NCBI GenBank assembly: GCA_002500485.1
Contig: DLRJ01000121.1
Span: 1 to 5,347 of the forward strand
Source of the DNA: Dehalococcoidia bacterium UBA7891
GTDB taxonomy: Bacteria > Chloroflexota > Dehalococcoidia > Lucifugimonadales > UBA826
Length of the DNA stretch: 5,347 bases
Reading direction: 5' to 3'
Shown: positions 1 to 5,347 of the stretch, piece after piece
Layout of the letters: each line of letters opens with the position of its first letter
Position numbering within the stretch: position 1 is the first letter of the stretch
The notes under the pieces: model-generated
The model's database searches: none
What the model saw: only the letters and a program-made list of their open reading frames with translations
What the model was told of the DNA's origin: nothing
Made by a program: the position numbers and the translations under genes

Positions 1-1
1 G

Positions 2-784
2 GAAGGTGTGGCAGATGCCTACCTAGCAGTTCTACACAAAATATGTGTTGCTGCCGAACCTACAGTGGTTCTCACTTCAAAAACCCCAATTGGACGGGCA
101 GTCGGGCCAAGATTGGCATATAGGCTTGGATCCGGAATCGCCCAAGACTGTACGGATGTTTCAGCAGACAGTGAATCGGGAAGAGTTACTGCCACTAGAC
201 CGGTCTATGGTGGAAATGCCATGGCTAAGTTTACTTTTGCAGACAATGATCCCCAAGTGGTCATTATGAGACTAAAGGCGTTTGAAGCCGCTGCGCCCGA
301 CTCTTCGAGGACCGGAGAGGTGATCGAATTTGAAGTTTCGCTTGATGAATCTGATATTAAATCTAAACTGGTCGAAACTGTGAAGGAAGAATCTGAAGGG
401 GTTCGCCTTGAAGATGCATCAGTGATAATAGGAATGGGACGTGGGCTAGGTGGTCCAGAACCGTTCTCGCAACTTGAAGAACTAGCGAAAGTTTTCAACG
501 GAGCCGTGGGAGCGTCTAGGGCAGTATGCGATGCGGGTTGGTTAGACCACTCCTTCCAAATCGGACTAACAGGAAAAACGGTTACCCCCGACGTCTACAT
601 AACAGTTGGCATATCTGGAGCTAGTCAGCATATGGCCGGTTGCTCCTCGTCCAAAAATATAGTTGCAATAAATAAAGACGGTGATGCAAATATTTTTAAA
701 GAAGCAAGCTTTGGAGTGGTGGGAGATTGGGAAAAAGTATTACCAGCTTTTACTGCAACGGCAAGAGAACTACTTGAGTCTTAG
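2..784 (+). CDS. etfA: Electron transfer flavoprotein alpha subunit, C-terminal part (5' end outside window)
   Basis: ETF alpha pairs with ETF beta in a soluble heterodimer that binds FAD and carries electrons between acyl-CoA or other flavin dehydrogenases and a quinone reductase or other acceptor. The frame is open to the left edge, so the GTG at position 8 is probably internal. About 260 residues are present, against roughly 310-330 for the family, so some 60 N-terminal residues are missing. The first ~50 visible codons fit the end of domain I, then RPVYGGN leads into the FAD domain. Seen there are GMGRG, GASRAVCDAGW (from 509), TGKTV (569-583), GISGASQHMAG (608-640) and VAINKD, all FAD-binding signatures of the family. 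Two usually conserved spots differ: QIGLTG instead of QVGQTG, and ASFGVV instead of ADYGVV. The beta subunit would be expected upstream but is not in view. Family assignment is secure; the physiological partner is unknown. Confidence 0.96.
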   Translation, partial: EGVADAYLAVLHKICVAAEPTVVLTSKTPIGRAVGPRLAYRLGSGIAQDCTDVSADSESGRVTATRPVYGGNAMAKFTFADNDPQVVIMRLKAFEAAAPDSSRTGEVIEFEVSLDESDIKSKLVETVKEESEGVRLEDASVIIGMGRGLGGPEPFSQLEELAKVFNGAVGASRAVCDAGWLDHSFQIGLTGKTVTPDVYITVGISGASQHMAGCSSSKNIVAINKDGDANIFKEASFGVVGDWEKVLPAFTATARELLES

Positions 785-833
785 CAACAATGGGCAGTTG
801 AGTCTATTTGAATCTTAAACTTGGCAAAAACTT

Positions 834-1274
834 GTGAATGGAAATAATTTTCAAGACGATATCGAAGAAATAAAAAACACCCTCCTTGAGGCTGATGTAG
901 TGTCGCTATTTTTTCCTTACTTCGGGAAAACTGTCCTTATCGATATCCGTTCAAATGAAACCGACGGACCAGCCCTAATTTTGACGGAAATGGTCAGAAA
1001 CCCAAGGGAAAGGATTCGAAGCATGGGACAGCTAAGACCAGGATTTAACGATCCTGAAAAAATGGTTTTAATTCCATGGGTAAGATACCTAGAAACACTG
1101 ATCGATAGTGGAATCTGGAGCATAGTTATTAAGAAATTAGAAGAGGCAAGCTTCATTGATCCAAAAGCTTCAGCTGATGAGATCTTAAAAAAACTCCGAA
1201 ATCTGGAACACAGCGAACTTGCAGACGCAGTAAATGGCCCATCGTACAAAACAATATGGTCCAAACCCGGATAA
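834..1274 (+). CDS. Conserved-looking hypothetical protein, 146 aa, between etfA and the F420:NADP oxidoreductase
   Basis: I do not recognise a characterised family. The product is a soluble protein with no signal peptide or transmembrane helix. It starts with an acidic helical stretch, followed by a hydrophobic, strand-like segment around VSLFFPYFGKTVLIDIRS (residues ~23-40), then an arginine-rich part with MVRNPRERIRSMGQLRPGF (~53-71), then LIPWVRYLETLIDSGIW (~78-95), and a charged helical C-terminus. The GTG at 834 is the only usable start, because an in-frame TAA lies at 816-818 and no other start codon follows it before 834. It has no clear Shine-Dalgarno sequence, so initiation may be weak or coupled to etfA, which ends 49 bp upstream. 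The arrangement of short motifs looks like a real protein rather than random ORF, and base composition matches the neighbours. Its position suggests, but does not show, a link to flavin or F420 redox chemistry. Confidence 0.8.
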   Translation: MNGNNFQDDIEEIKNTLLEADVVSLFFPYFGKTVLIDIRSNETDGPALILTEMVRNPRERIRSMGQLRPGFNDPEKMVLIPWVRYLETLIDSGIWSIVIKKLEEASFIDPKASADEILKKLRNLEHSELADAVNGPSYKTIWSKPG

Positions 1275-1321
1275 AGATAAACCTCAAATATGTTGGTCAT
1301 TTTGATAAATTTCATAGAGAC

Positions 1322-1327
1322 AGGTGA
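1322..1327 (+). promoter_or_regulatory. Ribosome binding site of the F420:NADP oxidoreductase gene
   Basis: AGGTGA lies 4 bases before the ATG at 1332, a Shine-Dalgarno match at short but workable spacing. It supports that ATG, which also places the nucleotide-binding glycine motif right at the N-terminus as the family expects. Confidence 0.7.
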
Positions 1328-1331
1328 CTAG

Positions 1332-1985
1332 ATGCTAGGATTTATAGGAGGAACGGGACCGGAAGGAAAAGGTCTAGCATTACGTTTCGCCATTAGTGGG
1401 CTCAGTGTTTTCATAGGATCAAGAGAAAAACAAAGAGGTATTGAGGCTGCACAGGAAATTCGTTCACAATTCACGGAAATAGGCAGTGACATGGTGGCAG
1501 GTGGCACCAATGAAGAAGCTGCAATTGCTTCAGATATAGCAGTTATATGTACTCCATATGCTGGCCACAAAGCTACATTGGAAAACTTGAAACATGTCCT
1601 GAATGGAAAAATTGTAGTGGACGTAGTGGCCCCGTTGTCATTTGAAAAAGGATCTGCTTCAGCAATAACTGTAGAAGAAGGATCAGCGGCAGAACAAGCT
1701 CAGTCGCTATTACCCGACTCCTTAGTTGTTGGAGCTTTCCAAAACGCGAGTGCTGAAGATCTTCTAATGCCTTCTCAAGATATGGAATGTGACGTTATCG
1801 TATGTTCAAACGATCAGTCTGCAAAAGAACAAGTCATGCTTCTTGGAGAACGCATTCCAGGTGTCAGAAGTATAGATGGCGGCAACTTACAAAATGCTAA
1901 ATACGTCGAACAACTTACCGCATTATTAATTAATATAAATAAAATTTATAAAGCCCATTCCTCGATAAAAATTGTTGGTATATAG
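1332..1985 (+). CDS. npdG: NADPH-dependent F420 reductase (F420H2:NADP+ oxidoreductase)
   Basis: The enzyme transfers hydride between NADP(H) and the deazaflavin coenzyme F420 in the cytoplasm; in bacteria it is thought mainly to make F420H2 from NADPH. The 217-residue product has the usual family length. It begins with a Rossmann motif, MLGFIGGTGPEGKGLALRF (residues 1-19), followed by IGSRE, where S30 and R31 are placed to bind the 2'-phosphate of NADPH. VICTPYAGH (~72-80) and VVDVVAPL follow, then GAFQNASAEDL, DVIVCSND, and the C-terminal GGNLQNAKYVEQLTALLIN, matching the F420-binding half of the family. The family often has GAFHN where this protein has GAFQN. The start is supported by an AGGTGA ribosome binding site. 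It follows the 146-residue unknown gene by 57 bp and precedes the metallopeptidase by 35 bp, so cotranscription is likely. Its presence implies that the organism makes or takes up F420. Symbol npdG (also fno) by family. Confidence 0.93.
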   Translation: MLGFIGGTGPEGKGLALRFAISGLSVFIGSREKQRGIEAAQEIRSQFTEIGSDMVAGGTNEEAAIASDIAVICTPYAGHKATLENLKHVLNGKIVVDVVAPLSFEKGSASAITVEEGSAAEQAQSLLPDSLVVGAFQNASAEDLLMPSQDMECDVIVCSNDQSAKEQVMLLGERIPGVRSIDGGNLQNAKYVEQLTALLININKIYKAHSSIKIVGI

Positions 1986-2011
1986 GAATAAAAAACTTCG
2001 TTAACCTCACT

Positions 2012-2015
2012 AGGA
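2012..2015 (+). promoter_or_regulatory. Ribosome binding site deciding a TTG start for the metallopeptidase
   Basis: AGGA ends 5 bases before the TTG at 2021. The first in-frame ATG, at 2042, has no comparable site, and starting there would remove the arginine-containing n-region of the signal/anchor segment. TTG at 2021 is therefore preferred. Confidence 0.5.
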
Positions 2016-2020
2016 ATTTT

Positions 2021-3286
2021 TTGAGATTAATTACTTGTGTAATGCTAACGGGTTTGTGCTGCTTCTTTTGGTTCAACCTAACCGTATTACTTGCCTCAAC
2101 ACCTGATGACTGGTTTATCGAACCCAGCATATACCACCAAATAGAATATCCTGATAACGTTCAATTTAACCTAACTGGTTTTTCTAATGAGGACCTTTTA
2201 GAAGTTCGATTGAAGTATTCTTACGGTAATTCAAAAATAATATCTTATAAATATATTGACCCTCCTTCAAAAGGGGAAATCCGGTCAGAAGTTACTTTGA
2301 ATACCAGTGGACCTAATTACATCCCTGCGGGAACGCAAATTACATATTTTTTTGACTTGACTTCAGTTAAAGGCAAAAAGTACCAATCTCCTCAAATCAA
2401 ATTTCACTATCTAGATCCATCAATCAAATGGAAATCCACTGAACTGAATCATTTGACTTTAATTTGGCATGACAGAAACGAAAGTGATATCAACTCTGTA
2501 ATTGAAGATGTGAACAAGTCGAATTTACGTTTCACTAAACTCTTAGATATACCTAATCCACGTCCAGTCACCGGTGTTATTTTAAATAACAGAAAGGAAG
2601 CCGATGAAGCATTTCCTAAAATAAGTGCAGCGGCAAGTAGGGAAGACCTTTACGGAGGGTTTGCATTCTCAAATTACGACACTTTCATCGTCACTGGTTT
2701 GTCAAAAGATGGAATAGTTCATGAAAGCACTCATCTATTGCTAGATCAATCATTGAAGTCTCCGACAACAAGATTACCGGCTTGGCTCAATGAAGGTATT
2801 GCTATGTATTTTGAAAGTAACCATCAGCCAACTGGGGAGGTACTGCAAGCGTATTCATCTGGCCAACTCTTCGACATTCGTTACATGGATACCGTCCCAG
2901 GAAGACCTTCTGAAGTTAGACTTTTTTATTTAATTTCTGAATCTTTTGTAGCCTATTTGTTTTCTGAGTATGGCGAAAACAAAATAAAGCACCTAATCAA
3001 GAATTTAGATTCAGGGATACCAATAGAAGATGCGTTTTTCACCACCTATAATGTGAATTTACAAAAAACTCAATCTGATTGGTTAGATAGTATTTCTAAC
3101 CGGTTTGAAAATAAATTGAATGTTGACATCGGTAGTTTTGGAACTTCATTAATATTATCGGTGGCCTTTTTACTAGGTCTTTTGTTTTCAGGAATAGGAT
3201 GGTTGAGATATAAAGTTAACACCAATGATTCTGACGATCATTTAAGACCGGATGAATATGAGGAAGGATATTGGGACAGGAAATAA
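2021..3286 (+). CDS. Membrane-anchored or secreted MA-like zinc metallopeptidase
   Basis: The 421-residue product looks like an extracytoplasmic zinc peptidase. An N-terminal segment, MRLITCVMLTGLCCFFWFN onward (to about residue 26), is a signal peptide or anchor. Residues ~27-135 look beta-rich (alternating polar and hydrophobic residues), like an Ig-like accessory domain. The catalytic region has HESTH at 234-238 (HExxH: zinc ligands H234 and H238, catalytic E235) and WLNEGIAMYFE, whose E258 is the likely third zinc ligand, 19 residues after the motif. This is the gluzincin layout found in the peptidase MA-like superfamily. A second hydrophobic helix spans ~375-395, followed by a short basic step (RYK) and an acidic tail ending EYEEGYWDRK. 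With a cleaved signal it would be a type I membrane protein with a ~25-residue cytoplasmic tail. Substrate and role are unknown. The start is TTG (AGGA upstream); the alternative ATG is at 2042. It lies 35 bp after npdG and may share its transcript. Confidence 0.85.
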   Translation: MRLITCVMLTGLCCFFWFNLTVLLASTPDDWFIEPSIYHQIEYPDNVQFNLTGFSNEDLLEVRLKYSYGNSKIISYKYIDPPSKGEIRSEVTLNTSGPNYIPAGTQITYFFDLTSVKGKKYQSPQIKFHYLDPSIKWKSTELNHLTLIWHDRNESDINSVIEDVNKSNLRFTKLLDIPNPRPVTGVILNNRKEADEAFPKISAAASREDLYGGFAFSNYDTFIVTGLSKDGIVHESTHLLLDQSLKSPTTRLPAWLNEGIAMYFESNHQPTGEVLQAYSSGQLFDIRYMDTVPGRPSEVRLFYLISESFVAYLFSEYGENKIKHLIKNLDSGIPIEDAFFTTYNVNLQKTQSDWLDSISNRFENKLNVDIGSFGTSLILSVAFLLGLLFSGIGWLRYKVNTNDSDDHLRPDEYEEGYWDRK

Positions 3287-3349
3287 GTTTTGATTTATTA
3301 TATGGGTTCTAACTGATCGAACACGACCTATAAATTGAGTCAGAAGGTT

Positions 3350-3354
3350 GGAGG
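3350..3354 (+). promoter_or_regulatory. Strong ribosome binding site selecting the TTG start of def
   Basis: GGAGG stands 7 bases before the TTG at 3362, the best Shine-Dalgarno sequence in the window. It lies inside the longer open frame that begins at TTG 3335, so the longer form would bury it in coding sequence. This favours the shorter protein. Confidence 0.8.
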
Positions 3355-3361
3355 AAAATTC

Positions 3362-3901
3362 TTGCCAATATTACCGATTTTAGAGATTCCCCACCCGATA
3401 CTAAGAAAGAAAGCAAAGAAGGTAAGGTCTATATCAAAAAAAGAACTTACCCTTGCCTATAACATGGTTGACACCATGAGGGAAGCTGGCGGTGTAGGGC
3501 TTGCGGCAAATCAGATTGGAGAACTCTGGAGAATCATAGTATTGCAGATGCCTGATGAAGAAGAATCAAGAATATATTTCAACCCACAGATAATAAAAAC
3601 ATACGGTTCAAGGGAAGTTGAAGAAGGATGCCTGAGTCTTCCTGGTTATAGAGGCCTTGTCAATCGTTCCATGTGGATAAAATTTCAGGGTTTGGACCAC
3701 ACGGATCAAATAGTTAAGTTTGAAGCAGAAAATCTACTGTCACAAGCTCTTGAACATGAGATAGATCATCTCAATGGCATTTTATACACAGACCACCTAG
3801 CAGAACATCAACAGCTGTATACCGTCACCCACGAGGGCGAAGAGTTTGATGAACAAAGTGTCGGGACCGCGGAAAGTCCAGCTTCCATCAAAATAGATTA
3901 G
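3362..3901 (+). CDS. def: Peptide deformylase
   Basis: Peptide deformylase removes the formyl group from the N-terminal methionine of nascent proteins as they leave the ribosome, a metal-dependent (usually Fe2+) hydrolysis essential in most bacteria. All three family motifs are intact (numbered from TTG 3362): GVGLAANQIG at 44-53, EGCLSLPG at 88-95 with metal ligand C90, and QALEHEIDHLNG around 129-139 with metal ligands H132 and H136 and catalytic E133. At 179 residues the length is typical. After the catalytic core comes a polar tail of about 30 residues (LAEHQQ... to SIKID) that looks disordered. The start at 3362 gives MPILPILEIPHPILRKKAKKV, the classic deformylase N-terminus, and has a GGAGG site 7 bases upstream. 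A TTG at 3335 would add nine residues without a good site. The CCA-adding gene follows after 10 bp, so the two are almost certainly cotranscribed. Confidence 0.96.
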   Translation: MPILPILEIPHPILRKKAKKVRSISKKELTLAYNMVDTMREAGGVGLAANQIGELWRIIVLQMPDEEESRIYFNPQIIKTYGSREVEEGCLSLPGYRGLVNRSMWIKFQGLDHTDQIVKFEAENLLSQALEHEIDHLNGILYTDHLAEHQQLYTVTHEGEEFDEQSVGTAESPASIKID

Positions 3902-3911
3902 GTCATTTACG

Positions 3912-5347
3912 ATGAAACCTCCAACAGCCGGTTATTATCGTTTGCCTACTCAAATCATCCACATTGGTTCAGCACTAAGCCAAATCCCTGTGAAATCTTA
4001 TTTGGTTGGAGGTGTATTAAGGGACTCAATTCTTGGTACAACCAATCCAGATGTAGATATAGTTGTGGTTGGAAGCGCTTTAGATGTCTCCAAAAAAGTA
4101 GCCACTATTATGAATGGCAAAAGTTTTCCCTTAGATACATCCAGAGATATTTACAGGGTTCTTGCAAAAGTTTCAGAAACCGAAATACAAATCGATATAG
4201 CCTCGGCTCAAAATGGTATATCCTCTGACATTGAAAAGCGTGATTTCACTATTAATTCCCTAGCATTAGATGTAAATGATGTTAACTGTAATGATGGTGT
4301 ACCACGATTTGAAATATCAAAAATCATCGATGAACATAGGGGTATGGAGGACATCCTCAATGGTTCATTAAGAATGACAAGCAGTCAAGTATTCAAAGAG
4401 GATCCTTTAAGGATTTTACGAGGTGCCAGGCTCACAGCTCAATATAATTTAGACATCGATAAGTACACAGAAACTCAAATTAAAGAAAGTAGCTCTCTTA
4501 TTTCCAGGGTATCCTCGGAACGTATAAGAGACGAATTTTTAAAACTTCTTTCTTTGCAGCAATCTACTAGAAATTTAACAAAAATGGATGAGTTAGGCAT
4601 TTTAACCAATATCATTCCAGAACTAGAAGCCTCCAGGGAGACCTCACAACCTCCCAGTCATCACTGGAAAGTTCTAGAACATATGGTACAAACAGTGGGG
4701 CAAGCGGAGAATATAGTGACTGGTAAACAAATCAATACCGGCCCCTACCCAAAATTCACCTTGAAATACATTCCAAGCACCGATGCCCACCTAACTTATT
4801 TTGAACAAAATTATTCCGACAGCCAAAGTAGACTCACTTTCCTGAAACTTGCCTGTCTTTTGCATGACGTGGGAAAACCAAAAACGAAGACTGTAGATCC
4901 TGATGGAAAAACACGATTTCTGGGGCACGACAAAGTAGGAGAAGAAATAGCCCGTTCAATACTAAAACGAATGAAATTCAGTAATTCTGGAATCGAATTG
5001 GTAACCAACCAAATATCAAACCATTTAAGACCTAGCCAGATATCCAATCAAGGTCAAGACCCAACACCTAAAGCCATACGTAAATACTACAATGACACCT
5101 CAGGAGCCTCCATAGACATACTTTATTTAAATTTAGCTGATTACATATCCGCAAAGGGACCTAAGCTGACTCAGACTGAATGGATTGATCATTGCAGGAA
5201 AATAAATTTCATAGCGAAAAGTGAATCTTCCTATAAAAGGGATAAAAATCAGGCTAAGCTTGTATCAGGACACGATATAATGGTTGGGTTGTGTCTTAAC
5301 CCTGGGCCTTTTATCGGCACTTTAATAAAGGATGTCGAAGAAGCTCG
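3912..5347 (+). CDS. cca: CCA tRNA nucleotidyltransferase with HD domain (3' end outside window)
   Basis: This enzyme adds or repairs the CCA end of tRNAs from CTP and ATP without a nucleic-acid template. The frame runs 478 codons from ATG 3912 to the right edge with no stop. Class II nucleotidyltransferase motifs occur in order: LVGGVLRD at 31-38, D47-V-D49 (catalytic carboxylates), KRDFTINSLALD at 109-120 (sugar recognition), EDPLRILRGAR at 163-173 (the E-D-x-x-R nucleotide-templating motif), and SERIRDEFLKLL as the neck helix. An HD phosphohydrolase-like domain follows: H250-H251-W, then LLHDVGKP with H318-D319, H339 and H371. About 66 residues separate the first histidines from the HD pair, longer than in many family members. 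The last visible part, LNPGPFIGTLIKDVEEA, is the usual C-terminal motif, so probably few residues are missing. AGG at 3900-3902, overlapping the def stop codon, may be its ribosome binding site, suggesting coupled translation. A poly(A) polymerase or A-only-adding activity cannot be excluded. Confidence 0.94.
   Translation, partial: MKPPTAGYYRLPTQIIHIGSALSQIPVKSYLVGGVLRDSILGTTNPDVDIVVVGSALDVSKKVATIMNGKSFPLDTSRDIYRVLAKVSETEIQIDIASAQNGISSDIEKRDFTINSLALDVNDVNCNDGVPRFEISKIIDEHRGMEDILNGSLRMTSSQVFKEDPLRILRGARLTAQYNLDIDKYTETQIKESSSLISRVSSERIRDEFLKLLSLQQSTRNLTKMDELGILTNIIPELEASRETSQPPSHHWKVLEHMVQTVGQAENIVTGKQINTGPYPKFTLKYIPSTDAHLTYFEQNYSDSQSRLTFLKLACLLHDVGKPKTKTVDPDGKTRFLGHDKVGEEIARSILKRMKFSNSGIELVTNQISNHLRPSQISNQGQDPTPKAIRKYYNDTSGASIDILYLNLADYISAKGPKLTQTEWIDHCRKINFIAKSESSYKRDKNQAKLVSGHDIMVGLCLNPGPFIGTLIKDVEEA

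Noticed and set aside
205..498. Open frame on the - strand within etfA
   Set aside because: It lies opposite well-conserved FAD-domain codons, is serine-rich with no recognisable motif, and is a shadow of the real gene.
917..1315. Open frame on the - strand over the 146-aa hypothetical gene
   Set aside because: The + strand product has more protein-like composition and fits the direction and spacing of its neighbours; the reverse product shows no family signature. Because the + strand gene is also uncharacterised, this is less certain than the other shadows.
1275..1331. Possible intrinsic terminator between the 146-aa gene and npdG
   Set aside because: No GC-rich hairpin followed by a T run is present; the same holds for the gaps at 785-833 and 1986-2020.
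2036..2068. Lipoprotein signal in the metallopeptidase N-terminus (cysteines in the hydrophobic stretch)
   Set aside because: The residues before the cysteines (TGLC) do not fit the lipobox L-[AS]-[GA]-C, and the cysteines sit in the middle of the hydrophobic core rather than at its end.
3329..3334. TATAAA as a -10 promoter element for def
   Set aside because: The segment 17 bases upstream (GTTCTA) is a poor -35 match, and TA-rich hexamers are expected by chance in this DNA.
4811..5047. Open frame on the - strand within cca
   Set aside because: It overlaps the HD-domain codons of a confidently identified gene.

Overview
The window carries six protein-coding genes, all on the + strand and closely packed (gaps of about 10 to 75 bp). 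The first is cut by the left edge and the last by the right edge. The DNA is AT-rich, with many AGA/AGG arginine codons, and three of the five visible starts appear to be GTG or TTG. An electron transfer flavoprotein next to an F420-dependent NADP oxidoreductase, beside bacterial peptide deformylase and a class II CCA-adding enzyme, points to an F420-using bacterium. My best guess is an uncultivated marine Chloroflexota (SAR202/Dehalococcoidia-like) or, less likely, an actinobacterium. This is inference from gene content and composition, not a search result.

Layout: (1) 2-784, the C-terminal ~260 residues of the electron transfer flavoprotein alpha subunit (etfA/fixB), with its FAD-binding domain. 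(2) 834-1274, a 146-residue soluble protein of unknown function. (3) 1332-1985, an NADPH:F420 oxidoreductase of about 217 residues. (4) 2021-3286, a secreted or membrane-anchored zinc metallopeptidase of the MA-like (HExxH...E) kind, with an N-terminal signal/anchor and a C-terminal transmembrane helix. (5) 3362-3901, peptide deformylase (def), whose best start is a TTG behind a strong ribosome binding site. (6) 3912 to the right edge, a CCA tRNA nucleotidyltransferase with a C-terminal HD domain, nearly complete.

Functionally there are two themes. Genes 1-3 are redox-related: ETF passes electrons from flavin dehydrogenases, and the third enzyme exchanges hydride between NADP(H) and F420; the unknown gene 2 lies between them. 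Genes 5-6 process translation products: deformylation of nascent proteins and maturation of tRNA 3' ends. The metallopeptidase sits between the two groups. Same-strand packing suggests one or two transcription units, but I found no convincing promoter or terminator. No RNA gene, mobile element, CRISPR array or large repeat is visible, and no stretch longer than 300 bases lacks a gene. I see no clear sign of a novel multi-gene system. The least explained items are the 146-residue protein, the bitopic metallopeptidase, and unusual FAD-site residues in the ETF alpha subunit.
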